From NCBI GenBank assembly GCA_021811085.1, contig JAJZPQ010000011.1, forward strand, positions 20,372-84,371: a stretch of 64,000 nt of DNA, written 5' to 3'. The position numbers and the translations under genes were made by a program. Every line of letters starts with the position of its first letter. Within the stretch, counting starts at the first letter, position 1. The DNA is from Pseudomonadota bacterium. GTDB lineage: Bacteria > Pseudomonadota > Gammaproteobacteria > Burkholderiales > SG8-39. Positions 8,250 to 17,429 of the stretch are shown here, in pieces. The notes under the pieces were generated by a model that did no database searches, was not told the DNA's origin, and saw nothing but the letters and a program-made list of their open reading frames with translations.

Positions 8250-9376
8250 AATTTTGTTTTACCGACGAACAGGAACAATTTCGAACGGTTCTCCGGCGGT
8301 TTTTTGTCGAAAAATCTCCTGCGACGGAAGTTCGCCGTTTGATGGCGACAGACACAGGGTGGGAGCGTGCGACGTGGAAGCAGTTGAACAAGGAACTCGG
8401 CCTCAGCGCTGTGCACATACCCGAGACCTATGGCGGACAGGGGTTTGGCTTTGTCGAGTTAGGCATCGTGCTGGAGGAAATGGGACGTGCATTGCTGTGC
8501 GCGCCTTATTTTTCGTCGGTAGTGCTTGCCGCCACCGCGATCCTGAACGCGGGCACGGAACAACAAAAGCAGGCTCGGTTGCCCGGCATTGCCGCTGGCG
8601 ATACCATCGCAACCCTGGCGTTTACCGAGGACAACGGCGCCTGGGACAGCGCCGGGATCGAGATGGTGGCAACGCCGGCAGGTGGCGGCTACCGGCTGGA
8701 CGGGGTCAAGAGTTTTGTGCTCGATGGGCACACGGCTGATTTGATTGTGGTGCTGGCGCGCCAGCCCGGCTCGAGCGGGGATGACGGGCTTTCCTTGTTC
8801 ACGGTTGCAGGCGATGCCCCTGGGCTAGCGCGGCAGCTGCTGAAGACCGCCGACATGACCCGCAAACAGGGGCGTCTGAAGTTTCAATCGGTGCAAGCCG
8901 AACTGCTGGGCGAAGCGGGCGGCGCTGCTGCGCCGTTCGCCAGGACGCTGGATCAGGCGGCCGCCTGTCTCGCCAACGAGATGGTCGGCGGGGCCGAGAA
9001 GCTGAGAGAGTCAGCAGTCGATTATGCGAAGATGCGCGTGCAGTTCGGACGCTCCATCGCCTCGTTTCAAGCGATCAAGCACAAATGCGCCGACATGCTT
9101 GTTGACGTGGAATTGGCCAAGTCTGCGGCTTACTATGCGGCGGAGGCGGCGGCAGCGAACGATCCTGACCTGCCGGCGATCGCGTCGCTCGCCAAGGCAT
9201 GTACCGCCGACGCGTATATGCAAACCGCAATCCACACCATACAAATCCACGGTGGCATCGGCTTTACCTGGGACAACGATAGCCACTTGTGGTTCAAGCG
9301 GGCAAAAAGCTCCGAGGTCTTACTCGGTGGTCCACATTATCACCGCGAGCTACTGATGCGGCGCTGGAATGTTTGA
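8246..9376 (+). CDS. Acyl-CoA dehydrogenase, short-type partner (pair 2)
   Basis: This 376-residue acyl-CoA dehydrogenase begins MKFCFTDEQEQFRTVLRRFF. It contains KMRVQFGRSIASFQAIKHKCADM (about 260-282) and IQIHGGIGFTWDNDSHLWFKRA near the end. The YEGT catalytic segment is absent; the C-terminus is SSEVLLGGPHYHRE. The protein partners by position with the 9394 acyl-CoA dehydrogenase. The order (short then long) is the reverse of pair 1, and the sequence is not close to pair 1. It likely works in the same acyl-CoA route as the SDR and CoA-transferase upstream. Confidence 0.9.
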   Translation: MKFCFTDEQEQFRTVLRRFFVEKSPATEVRRLMATDTGWERATWKQLNKELGLSAVHIPETYGGQGFGFVELGIVLEEMGRALLCAPYFSSVVLAATAILNAGTEQQKQARLPGIAAGDTIATLAFTEDNGAWDSAGIEMVATPAGGGYRLDGVKSFVLDGHTADLIVVLARQPGSSGDDGLSLFTVAGDAPGLARQLLKTADMTRKQGRLKFQSVQAELLGEAGGAAAPFARTLDQAAACLANEMVGGAEKLRESAVDYAKMRVQFGRSIASFQAIKHKCADMLVDVELAKSAAYYAAEAAAANDPDLPAIASLAKACTADAYMQTAIHTIQIHGGIGFTWDNDSHLWFKRAKSSEVLLGGPHYHRELLMRRWNV

Positions 9377-9393
9377 GAGCGAAGGACAATAAG

Positions 9394-10653
9394 ATGAGCG
9401 AAGCCGACGAAGTCTCAATCCGCGCTGAAGCGCGCGCATGGTTAGAAGCTAACTGGAATCCAGACGTCGATCTTGTGGAATGGCGCAAAAAGCTGGCTGA
9501 CACCGGGTGGGGCGTACCCACCTGGCCGAAGGAGTGGTATGGAAGAGGTCTCTCCGCCGTGCAGGGCGCCGTGGTCGAGGCGGAATTTCGTCGGATCGGC
9601 GCGGTTGGCGTTGCCAAGACCGGGATAAGAATGCTCGCCGCTGCAACCTTGTTCGATCACGGATCGCAGTTGCATAAGCGGAAATTTCTCCACCGCATCC
9701 TTACCGGCGAGGATATCTGGTGTCAGCTGTTCAGTGAGCCGGGCAGCGGATCGGATATGGCGGCGGCATCGACGCGGGCCGATCTCAAGGACGGTAAATG
9801 GATAGTCAACGGCCAAAAGCTTTGGACCACCAGTGCGCAGCACGCACAATATGGGCTCCTGCTGGCGCGTACCGACTGGAATGTGCCGAAGCACCGGGGG
9901 CTGTCGTATTTCATCATCGACATGAAACAGCCGGGGATCACGGTGCAAGCGCTCGCGCAGATGAATCACCATGCTTCTTTCAATCAGGTATTTTTCACCG
10001 ATGCAGTGATCGAGCCCGAGTTCCTGGTCGGAAAACTGGGCGAAGGCTGGAAGGTGGCGACCACTACCCTGATGCACGAGCGGCGCAGTGCCGCCGATGG
10101 GATTAGCTCCTGGGGGCAGGAGTCAGGACGTGTGGGGCGCGCCTATGACCAGGAGCGGGCGGAAATTGCGACGGTGATGGAGCCGTATAAATGGTATCCG
10201 CAGCGGGCCGGCCGCGTTGATCTGGTGGTGGAACGCGCCCAGGCGACGGGCAAGAATACCGACCCGGTGGTGCGCCAGGAAATCGCCAAACTACTGACCC
10301 TGCACCGAACCGGGCAGTGGATATCCAGCCGCGCCCGTGCGGCGCAGCAAATGGGTCGAACGCCGGGGCCTGAAGGCTCGCTCGGCAAACTGGTGGCCAG
10401 CCATGTGGCACGTGCCGCGGCGAATGTTCATACGCTGATATCCGGCGCCGATGCGATGCTTACCGGAGAAGACAGCCCTTTGAATGGCGTGATAGCGGAA
10501 ATTTTGGTCTCGACGCCGGCGACATCCATTGCCGGCGGCACCGACGAGATCCAGCGCAATATCATCGCCGAACGCGTGCTCGGCATGCCGAAGGAGCCCG
10601 GGTTAGATGCGGATCGCCCGTTCAAGGATGTCCCGAGAAATATCGTATCCTGA
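9394..10653 (+). CDS. Acyl-CoA dehydrogenase, large-type partner (pair 2)
   Basis: This 419-residue acyl-CoA dehydrogenase shows WPKEWYGRGLS, FSEPGSGSDMAAASTRA, GQKLWTTSAQHAQYGLLLART, and a C-terminal SIAGGTDEIQRNIIAERVLG. The YEGT segment reads AGGT, so no glutamate is present at the standard position. The start at 9394 (AAGATGAGCGAA) is chosen because the 35-residue upstream extension is a frame overlap with the previous gene. The gene lies 17 nt after the short acyl-CoA dehydrogenase and ends module 1 on this strand, facing the crotonase gene convergently. Confidence 0.9.
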   Translation: MSEADEVSIRAEARAWLEANWNPDVDLVEWRKKLADTGWGVPTWPKEWYGRGLSAVQGAVVEAEFRRIGAVGVAKTGIRMLAAATLFDHGSQLHKRKFLHRILTGEDIWCQLFSEPGSGSDMAAASTRADLKDGKWIVNGQKLWTTSAQHAQYGLLLARTDWNVPKHRGLSYFIIDMKQPGITVQALAQMNHHASFNQVFFTDAVIEPEFLVGKLGEGWKVATTTLMHERRSAADGISSWGQESGRVGRAYDQERAEIATVMEPYKWYPQRAGRVDLVVERAQATGKNTDPVVRQEIAKLLTLHRTGQWISSRARAAQQMGRTPGPEGSLGKLVASHVARAAANVHTLISGADAMLTGEDSPLNGVIAEILVSTPATSIAGGTDEIQRNIIAERVLGMPKEPGLDADRPFKDVPRNIVS

Positions 10654-10673
10654 TCGCCGCTCCTGCCGGAGGA

Positions 10674-11462
10674 CTACTTGCCTTGGAACACCGGCAGCCG
10701 CCGCGCGGCCATCGCCGCAATGCCCTCCTTGAAGTCCGCGGTCTGACGCTGCCAACTCTGCTCCGCGCCTTCGCGCGCGACCGCCTTTTGTGCCTGCTCG
10801 ACCAGACCCGCGCGCAGCGTTGCTCGCGTGGACACAACGGCCAGCGGCGCCGATACCGCGATTTCGACCGCCAGTTTCAATGCCTCGGCGCGCACCAGGT
10901 CCTGCGGCACCAGCACATCGGCTAAACCGATCGCCACCGCCTCTACGCCACCGATGCGGCGGCCGGTGTAGAACATCAGCGCGGACTTCTGTACTCCGAT
11001 CAAGCGCGGTAGCGTATACGTGAGCGCGAAGCCCGGGTGAAATCCCAGCCGAGTAAAGTTTGCGCTGAAGCGTGCCTCAGGGCAGGTCACGCGAAAATCC
11101 GCCACCAGCGACAGGCCGAGTCCGCCTCCCACTGCGGCGCCGTGCACGGCAGCCACCACTGGCTTGGCGCATGAGAACAGACGAAGCGCTTCGTCATACA
11201 GGGGAGTGGTCTTACGCGTCGGGTCCACGTCTGGAGCGTTTTCCGGGCGCGAGAAGTCCGCTCCGGCGCAAAACGAGGTGCCTTGCGCCGCAAGCACGCT
11301 GCAGCGGCAGGTCGGATCGGAGTCTAACGACTCGAAGATGTCGGCCAGGCCGCGAATCAATTGGATATCGAAAAAATTGTGCGGCGGCCGGCGAATTTCG
11401 ACTATGGCGACATGCCCGTCGCGGCTTACACCGATGTCTGCCGTACTGCCGGTTTCACTCAT
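10674..11462 (-). CDS. Enoyl-CoA hydratase/isomerase (crotonase) family protein
   Basis: This 262-residue crotonase-fold protein shows the oxyanion-hole segments AAQGTSFCAGADFS (about 59-72) and AAVHGAAVGGGLGLSLVADF. The two catalytic glutamates of classical hydratase (GGCEL and QPE in rat crotonase) align with glycine (GGGLGL) and phenylalanine (SANFTRLG). It may therefore not be an ordinary hydratase, since crotonase-fold enzymes also catalyse isomerisation, hydrolysis and decarboxylation of CoA esters. It is transcribed toward the module 1 operon and lies just downstream of the scar at 11.5-11.8 kb. Confidence 0.88.
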   Translation of the reverse strand: MSETGSTADIGVSRDGHVAIVEIRRPPHNFFDIQLIRGLADIFESLDSDPTCRCSVLAAQGTSFCAGADFSRPENAPDVDPTRKTTPLYDEALRLFSCAKPVVAAVHGAAVGGGLGLSLVADFRVTCPEARFSANFTRLGFHPGFALTYTLPRLIGVQKSALMFYTGRRIGGVEAVAIGLADVLVPQDLVRAEALKLAVEIAVSAPLAVVSTRATLRAGLVEQAQKAVAREGAEQSWQRQTADFKEGIAAMAARRLPVFQGK

Positions 11463-11493
11463 TTTTGTATCCCCAGGTTGGTTGCAAATCGGT

Positions 11494-11632
11494 TTACTGC
11501 GGTTCGATCTTCGCCATGACCACGTAGCGCGTCCACTTGGCGCGCTCGCTGCGCACGAAGGCGTCGCACTCGTCCAGGCACATGCTCTTCGGCGTGAAGC
11601 CGAAGCCTTCCGGCCTCAGCGCAAGATTCCCA
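11494..11632 (-). pseudogene. C-terminal remnant of a Bug/TctC binding protein
   Basis: In one minus-strand frame the last 45 or so codons before the TAA at 11494-11496 read GFGFTPKSMCLDECDAFV then RSERAKWTRYVVMAKIEPQ. This is the characteristic C-terminal helix of Bug proteins (FVRxExAKW...AKIEPQ). There is no N-terminal part: the preceding DNA belongs to a crotonase fragment in a different frame. This is a deletion scar. Confidence 0.65.
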
Positions 11633-11634
11633 CC

Positions 11635-11806
11635 CCGCGCCGGTCAGCACAATGCTGCGCACCCCGTCGTCCGCGAAAGCCCCTGATACCGCACTGCGCA
11701 GTTCACGCTCCATAGTGGGAGTCCACGCATTCATGCGCGCGAGCTGGTTGAATGTGATGGACGCGACCAGGTCCGGGACGTAATACAAAAGCTCTAGATA
11801 GCTCAT
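11635..11806 (-). pseudogene. N-terminal fragment of an enoyl-CoA hydratase
   Basis: From the ATG at 11806 the frame reads MSYLELLYYVPDLVASITFN, then RMNAWTPTMERELRSAV and GVRSIVLTGAG. This is the first 57 residues of a crotonase-family protein ending exactly at the oxyanion-hole strand, where GxxFCAGAD should follow. Instead homology jumps to a Bug C-terminus in another frame at about 11633. The remnant is non-functional. It implies that an enoyl-CoA hydratase and a Bug gene once lay here. Confidence 0.65.
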
Positions 11807-12064
11807 CCTTGGTGGAATGCGGCGAGGCAATCTGTCTTCGTTATTCTGCTGCAATTTTGGACATTCAATCATTGACGTCCGTTTCTCTTCTTGGATACAC
11901 TTGAATTGCGGAATCCGATACGATTTACATGGCCTCCAGCGCACCCACATCCTCCAGAAAGTCTTCTTGGTGTTAATTTGCACTGAATTCTGAGCCCGGT
12001 TTTCCATTGAATCTTGAGCCACCCGATTTCAAGTTTCATTATGACTCAGATTGTGGACATCTTT

Positions 12065-12825
12065 CTAGATCTGGGTTCCTTTGTTTTGTTGGATTGAACT
12101 GTTCTTGACGCGGTAACTCTCGTTCCCGGTTTCAAGGGTATGGCAGTGGTGGGTGAGCTGGTCCAGCAGCGCCGTAGTCATCGTGGGGTCGCCAAATACG
12201 CTGGCCCATTCAGCGAATCTCAGATTGGTCGTACTCACCAGGCTGGTGCGCTCGTAGAGCTTGCTGATCAGCTGGAACAACAAATCCCCCGCCCGCCTGG
12301 CTGAATCGCAGACAGCCCAGCTTATCGAGGATCATCAGGTCGGCATGTATCAAGCGAAGAACAATGTGGTTTTGCCGGGCGGCAGCCTGCTCCTGTTCCA
12401 ATGCATTGACCAGATCGATGGTCTGGGCGACGCGCATCCGCTGCCGGTGATGTTCAATCACCTGTACCCTCCGTCGTGGCCGGGTGCGTCTTGCCCGCAC
12501 TCGGGCCACCCACCAGCACGACGTTCTGCTCCTGCTCCAGAAACTCACAGCGGTGCAACTGGAGAACCAGGGCTTCGTTGAACGTGCTCTGAGCGAAGTC
12601 AAATCCGACCAGCTTCGGGTAAGCTAGAAAGCCGGCGATGTTCATCTGGCAAGCCACTGATCGCACCTCCCGTTCGGACATATCCGCCTTGAGCACACTG
12701 CGTTGTACGCTTTGAGCATTTTTTTGATAGGCTAGCGTGCCCTGCTGGGCTAACTCTACCACCGCCTGCGCCATGCCAAAGAGCTTGAATGATTTCAGGC
12801 TCGATACCATCGCTTCATGCTGCAT
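12065..12825 (-). pseudogene. istB: Frameshifted IS21 helper ATPase istB
   Basis: The ATG at 12825 opens MQHEAMVSSLKSFKLFGMAQ, then MNIAGFLAYPKLVGFDF and the Walker A region LVGGPSAGKTH at about 12500. The frame then shifts to RVAQTIDLVNALEQEQAAAR and [19 protein letters not shown]. It shifts again to [20 protein letters not shown] and [20 protein letters not shown], ending at 12065. All IstB blocks are present, but in three frames. IstB normally has about 250 residues and assists IstA transposase. Confidence 0.82.
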
Positions 12826-13115
12826 GGCGTTCCTCTTTCAATTCGTCATCGCGACTCACATTGGCTTACGGTTCCACGGCAAGCTTGAGAACCTGCGGGG
12901 CGTTGACCGGCGCGGGTGGCGCCGCCGCCACTAACCGGCCCAGAAGGTTTAGCAGGTGCTGCTTGGACCGGCTCCCGATTCGAGCGCGAACTCTACCGCC
13001 GGCCGCACCGCCTGCTCATCGCGATGCAGGCCGAGTCTCCGGAACTCGACTATCTCCCGATCAGCGCCGACGCGCTCGGTCAGAATCGCCTGTAACCGTT
13101 GCAACTCCTCGGGCA
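12815..13115 (-). pseudogene. istA: C-terminal remnant of IS21 transposase istA
   Basis: The minus-strand segments AVRPAVEFALESGAG and (after a frameshift) LLNLLGRLVAAAPPAPVNAP, QVLKLAVEP and SRDDELKEERHAA resemble the last 90 residues of IS21-type IstA. There is a stop after LAVEP and a terminal TGA at 12815-12817 overlapping the istB start, as in intact IS21 elements. The catalytic DDE core is missing. Confidence 0.6.
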
Positions 13116-13270
13116 GTCTAAGGTGTCGATTACATCCGGCGTCGTAATCCACATTGTCGGCAGTCGTAATGGATGACATTCGCGATCGTTTCCGATTGAA
13201 AAATTGAATAATTTGACACTCAACAACGTGCTTCTTGCTTTTCAGCGGGCGATATTGTATTTTCAACCCC

Positions 13271-14020
13271 ATGAAAACTAGTACCGCCGATCGTACCCTG
13301 CATGTGTTCGAGGGTTTCTCCGAGATCGGAAGGCCAGCCACGCTCTCCGAGCTCGCTCGTTACCTTAAGATTCCAGTGTCCAGCTGCTCGGGGCTGCTAA
13401 ATACCTTGGAGCAGCGCGGCTATCTCCACGCTGTCGAGCCGCGCAGCACGTACTACCCGACGAATCGCCTGCTGCAGGTAGCTCGCGGAATCGCCGATCA
13501 TGACCCGCTCACCAGCCGGATCTCACCGTTGTTGGAGAAGCTGCGGGACGAGACGGGCGAAACCGTGGTCCTGGCCAAGCGCCGCGACGATAAGGTCCTC
13601 TTCCTCGACGTCGTCGAGTCCCGCAGCAACATCCGTTACGTTGCGCACGTCGGAGAGACTCGCCTGCTGCACGCGAGCTCGCTCGGGAAGGCACTCCTGA
13701 GTGTCATGCCCGACGCAGAGCGCACCCGCGTGCTCCAGCAACTCGTGTTCCGTCGGCTCACGGCGAAAACGCTGCGCACGCCGAAGGCGCTCGAGACCTC
13801 AATCAAGATCGATCGGCGCCGCGGTTGCTACGTCAATTTTGGGGAGAGTGTCCCCGATCTGTATGCGATTGCGCGGCCGTTGATTGTGGACGGTAAGACC
13901 TACGCGATTGCGGTCATCGGGCCAGGCAAGCGCATCGAGGACAACCAAAAGCGACTTTTCGTGGCGCTCGAGAAGGCCTGTAAGGCCGCGCCCGATTCGG
14001 TTCCGCGTTCGCGAGCCTAG
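13271..14020 (+). CDS. IclR-family transcriptional regulator
   Basis: This 249-residue regulator has a winged helix-turn-helix at about residues 5-60 (ADRTLHVFEGF, TLSELARYLKIPVSSCSGLLNTL, RGYLHAV). Its C-terminal effector domain includes RDETGETVVLAKR and ETRLLHASSLGKALLSVM. The start at the ATG at 13271 follows an AT-rich stretch with a TTGACA at 13213-13218. It is transcribed in the same direction as the TRAP/CoA-transferase module that follows 46 nt later, so it probably regulates that module. It is the counterpart of the IclR gene at 1842 but is not closely similar to it. Confidence 0.92.
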   Translation: MKTSTADRTLHVFEGFSEIGRPATLSELARYLKIPVSSCSGLLNTLEQRGYLHAVEPRSTYYPTNRLLQVARGIADHDPLTSRISPLLEKLRDETGETVVLAKRRDDKVLFLDVVESRSNIRYVAHVGETRLLHASSLGKALLSVMPDAERTRVLQQLVFRRLTAKTLRTPKALETSIKIDRRRGCYVNFGESVPDLYAIARPLIVDGKTYAIAVIGPGKRIEDNQKRLFVALEKACKAAPDSVPRSRA

Positions 14021-14066
14021 GTTCGCGGTATTACGAGACGATGTCATTCAACTCAAAGGAGGCGAT

Positions 14067-15101
14067 ATGAACCGAAAGGCGTTGGGCCTACTGGCTTGCA
14101 TGGGGGCACTGGTATTGGGAAGTTCCACGGCGATGGCCCAGGCGGTGAAGCTGCGCGTGGCAGATTCGTTCCCAAACGGTCATTTCATCGGTGAGAAGAT
14201 CACCAAGCCCTGGGTAGCGAAGATCAACGAGCGGGCCGGAAAGTTCGTCAACCTCGAGTACTATCCCGCGGAGCAACTCGGCAAGGCAAAGGACGTTCTC
14301 GCGCTTACCGGCTCGGGTGTAGTGGACATCGGCTATGTGGCGCCCGCCTTCGTCGGCGACAAGCTTCCACTGTCGGTCGTCGCCGAGTTGCCGATTCATT
14401 TCAAGTCCTCGTGCGAGGCAACCATGGCGTTCTACAAGCTCGCGACCGGCGACGGAATCCTCGCCAAGCAGGAGTTCGCCCCAAACAATGTGCGCGTGCT
14501 CTGGACCGTTGTGCTGGTCCCCTATCAGGTGATGCTCGGTAGTAAGGTGAACTTCGACGGGCTCAAATCGCTGCAAGGCCTGAAGATCCGCACCACAGGA
14601 GGCGCCAAGGAGTTTGCCGTGCGCAAGCTGGGTGCGGTTCCGGTGCAAATTCCGTCGCCCGAAGTCTATGAATCCGTCACCCGCGGTACCGTAGACGGGG
14701 CGCTCTGGCCCTTCACGAGCGTCTATTCGTACGGCATGGAAAACGCCTTCCATTCTTCGACGGTCGGCGAGAATTTCGGCAGCTTCGTAGTCACCTACGT
14801 GATAAACGAGCGCAAATGGAAGTCCCTGCCGCCTGACGCGCAGAAGGTGATCACGCTAGCGAGCGAGGAAACGCTGAAGAGCGCATGCAACGTGGTCGAC
14901 GCCGAGGATGTCGAAGCAATTCGCAAGCTCAAGGCCGCGGGTTGGAAGATCCCCGAGCTTTCGGCCGCTGACAGGACCGAACTGCACAATCGCCTGAGCT
15001 CCGTGAGCAAAGAATGGGCCGACGCGCTCGACAAGCGCGGCAAGCCCGGCTCCCAGGTACTGAGGGCTTACCAAAACGAGCTCGCGAAGTACACGAAGTA
15101 G
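14067..15101 (+). CDS. TRAP transporter periplasmic binding protein (DctP type)
   Basis: This is a 344-residue extracytoplasmic solute receptor with a signal peptide at about residues 1-26 (ends SSTAMAQA). It shows the TRAP features KLRVADSFPNGH, YYPAEQLGKAKDVLALTGSG (about 74-93), LKIRTTGGAKEFAVRKLGA and a DGALWPF segment. It should deliver an organic acid to the DctQ/DctM membrane proteins encoded at 20378-22236, six genes downstream. An AAAGGAGG ribosome-binding site precedes the ATG at 14067. Splitting of the TRAP genes across the operon suggests that catabolic genes were inserted between receptor and permease. Confidence 0.92.
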   Translation: MNRKALGLLACMGALVLGSSTAMAQAVKLRVADSFPNGHFIGEKITKPWVAKINERAGKFVNLEYYPAEQLGKAKDVLALTGSGVVDIGYVAPAFVGDKLPLSVVAELPIHFKSSCEATMAFYKLATGDGILAKQEFAPNNVRVLWTVVLVPYQVMLGSKVNFDGLKSLQGLKIRTTGGAKEFAVRKLGAVPVQIPSPEVYESVTRGTVDGALWPFTSVYSYGMENAFHSSTVGENFGSFVVTYVINERKWKSLPPDAQKVITLASEETLKSACNVVDAEDVEAIRKLKAAGWKIPELSAADRTELHNRLSSVSKEWADALDKRGKPGSQVLRAYQNELAKYTK

Positions 15102-15105
15102 CTCG

Positions 15106-16356
15106 ATGCATCATCACGCTAAATCGGACTCCTCGACGTCGGCGGGTCCCTTGGTGGGCGTCCGCGTCATCGACCTGACGACAGTGCTCATGGGTCCGTT
15201 TGCCACCCAGATGTTGGGTGATATGGGGGCCGACGTGGTGAAGGTGGAGTCGGCAGATGGCGACACAGTGCGCCGCGTCGGCCCCTCGCGCCATCCGGAG
15301 ATGGGTGCGATCTTCCTGCAGGGTAATCGCGGCAAGCGCAGCTTGGTCCTCGACCTCAAGAACCCCGAAGGCCGCAAGGCTGTGCTCAAACTCGCGGAAG
15401 GGGCCGACGTTCTCGTATACAACATCCGGCCGCAGGCGATGGCGCGACTCGGCCTTACGTATGAGGACGTGTGTGCAGTGAATCCGCGCATAGTGTATGC
15501 CGGCATGTTCGGCTACGACCAGCGCGGCCCGTATGCGGCGCGTCCCGCATATGACGATCTCATACAGGCACTCGTGGCGCTGCCCACGCTTGTCCAGATG
15601 GCAGGCGCGGATCGTCCTCGTTACGTCCCGCTTGCGATCGCTGACCGCTACGTAGCGGCGATCGGCGTGGGCACCATCCTCGGTGCGCTCTTTCACCGAA
15701 TGAAAACCGGCCGTGGACAGCGTGTGGACATTCCCATGTTTGAGACGATGGCGCAGATGGTGCTGGGCGACCACATGGGGGGGCGCACGTTCGATCCCCC
15801 GCTGGGGCCGCCGGGGTACAAGCGCAGTCTTTCGCCAGAGCGTGTTCCGTATCGTACGCAAGACGGGTATATATGCGTGCTTGCGTACAACGACAAGCAA
15901 TGGCGCAGTTTTTTCGCAGCGGTCGGACGCCCCGAACTTCCGGACGCCGACCCGCGCTTCGCTGACGTAGGGAGCCGCACCGTTCACATCGACGAGCTGT
16001 ACGCCCTAATTGCGGAGATTCTCAGCACGCGTCCGACCACGGAATGGCTCGAGATCCTGGACAGGGCCGACATTCCGGTGATGCCGCTCCATACGCTGGA
16101 TTCACTCATCGACGACCCGCATCTTGCGGCGATCGGGTTCCTGGAGACCGTGGAACATCCGAGCGAGGGGCCTATACGCAGTATCGGGGTGCCCACGATT
16201 TGGTCAGAGACGCAGGCAACGCCTGGTCGGCCGGCGCCTCGCTTGGGCGAACACAGCCTCGAGGTGTTGCGAGAAGCTGGTTATTCGGCGCAGGAGATCG
16301 ATCGTCTGCTCGCGGACGGTGTCACCGCGGATGGACGCGAAGGGGTGCATCCATGA
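15106..16356 (+). CDS. CaiB/BaiF family III CoA-transferase
   Basis: This 416-residue family III CoA-transferase shows LVGVRVIDLTTVLMGPFATQ (about 15-34), GADVVKVESADGD, NRGKRSLVLDLKNPEGR, and AYDDLIQALVAL with the probable catalytic aspartate. It is most like the 6993 enzyme of module 1; both share RLxxxPERVPYRTxDGYI-type central blocks and PVMPLHTLDSL/PITPVYAVDDL segments. It probably activates the acid imported by the TRAP system. The stop overlaps the next CoA-transferase gene by ATGA. Confidence 0.92.
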   Translation: MHHHAKSDSSTSAGPLVGVRVIDLTTVLMGPFATQMLGDMGADVVKVESADGDTVRRVGPSRHPEMGAIFLQGNRGKRSLVLDLKNPEGRKAVLKLAEGADVLVYNIRPQAMARLGLTYEDVCAVNPRIVYAGMFGYDQRGPYAARPAYDDLIQALVALPTLVQMAGADRPRYVPLAIADRYVAAIGVGTILGALFHRMKTGRGQRVDIPMFETMAQMVLGDHMGGRTFDPPLGPPGYKRSLSPERVPYRTQDGYICVLAYNDKQWRSFFAAVGRPELPDADPRFADVGSRTVHIDELYALIAEILSTRPTTEWLEILDRADIPVMPLHTLDSLIDDPHLAAIGFLETVEHPSEGPIRSIGVPTIWSETQATPGRPAPRLGEHSLEVLREAGYSAQEIDRLLADGVTADGREGVHP

Positions 16357-17429
16357 CCAGCATGGCGCCGCTGCGTGGTGTGCGTGTGGTGGACCTAAGT
16401 TGGCTCCTGCCGGGGCCGCTGTGCACGAGTCTGCTTGCTGACCTTGGTGCGGACGTGCTCAAAATTGAGCGGCCCGGGGACGGCGACTATGCGAGAACCC
16501 TGCTTCCCGGGTTGTTCCGGCTGGTCAACCGCGGCAAGCGGAGCGCCGTGTTCGACCTGCATGAGCCGGGGGACCGCGGGCGGCTCCTCGATATCGTCGC
16601 CCAAGCCGACATTTTTGTCGAAGGATTCCGGCCCGGTGTCGTCGACCGCTTCGGCGTCGGATATGCCGATGTCCGTAAGCGCAATCCAAAGATCGTCTAC
16701 GTGTCGATCTCAGGATACGGCCAATCGGGGCCGATGCGCTCGCATCCGGGGCACGACATCAATTATTGTGCCGAAGCGGGTTTGCTCGCGATTCCCTCTA
16801 CTGTCGACCAGGAACGGCCCTATCGTATGCAGCTTCCAGTGAGTGATATCGCCGGCGGCATGTACGCTGCGCTCTCCGCGCTGGCTGCACTGCGGCAGCG
16901 CGATATCACAGGGCTAGGCGCACAGGTCGATGTGTCCCTGACCGAGTGCGCGTTTGCGTGGAGCGCGATTCGCTGGGCCGATGCGCCGGCCAGCGACCAA
17001 GACAACTGGAAGCACGTTAGCCCGGGCAACGACATCTTTTGCGCCGCCGATGGCGAGTGGCTCGCGGTAGCGCTGGTGGAAGACAAGTTCTGGGCGGGAT
17101 TCTGCCGAGCGGCGCGGGCCTTGGGCGCTCGTGTAAATCTTGACCCGCATTCGGCGCCGCGCCCCAATGCGTCCCGCGACGAGCGGATCGCAAGCCGCAA
17201 CGCCATCGCGGCGACAATCGCGCTGTTCCCCTCCAGCGCGTGGCTCCTGCAGGCGGGTAAGCAGGACATTCCCGTCACTAAGGTAGCGAAGCGATTCGCG
17301 AAGGACTCAATGCCGGGATATCCGGTTCGGCTGCCGGGTTCGTGCGCAGGCGCGCCCGCGCCCGCGCTCGGGGCAGATAACGCGAGGCTTACGGCGAATC
17401 CGGCCGCGGCGTGGGAGATACGCAATTGA
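16353..17429 (+). CDS. CaiB/BaiF-family protein, alpha-methylacyl-CoA racemase-like
   Basis: This roughly 358-residue family III fold protein is shorter than the neighbouring CoA-transferase. It shows LRGVRVVDLSWLLPGPLCTS, GADVLKIERPGDGDY, VEGFRPGVVDRFGVGY, SISGYGQSGPM and PGHDINYCAEAG. The last block is the form seen in 2-methylacyl-CoA racemases and BaiF-like proteins. It may therefore racemise a 2-methyl-branched acyl-CoA before dehydrogenation, or act as a second CoA-transferase; sequence alone does not decide. The start at the ATG at 16353 overlaps the preceding stop, and the large in-frame upstream extension is discarded. Confidence 0.85.
   Translation: MTSMAPLRGVRVVDLSWLLPGPLCTSLLADLGADVLKIERPGDGDYARTLLPGLFRLVNRGKRSAVFDLHEPGDRGRLLDIVAQADIFVEGFRPGVVDRFGVGYADVRKRNPKIVYVSISGYGQSGPMRSHPGHDINYCAEAGLLAIPSTVDQERPYRMQLPVSDIAGGMYAALSALAALRQRDITGLGAQVDVSLTECAFAWSAIRWADAPASDQDNWKHVSPGNDIFCAADGEWLAVALVEDKFWAGFCRAARALGARVNLDPHSAPRPNASRDERIASRNAIAATIALFPSSAWLLQAGKQDIPVTKVAKRFAKDSMPGYPVRLPGSCAGAPAPALGADNARLTANPAAAWEIRN

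Larger units (their letters stand above)
11971..13115 (-). mobile_element. Truncated IS21-family element
   Basis: It contains a frameshifted istB (12065-12825) and the last part of istA (to about 13115), overlapping in the usual istA-istB order on the minus strand. The left end starts near TGTTAATTTGCACTGAATTC at 11971. It carries two related subterminal repeats, at 11981-11998 and 12005-12022 (13 of 18 positions equal), as expected for IS21 ends. The other end, with most of istA, is gone. The element separates the two acyl-CoA modules. Confidence 0.75.
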
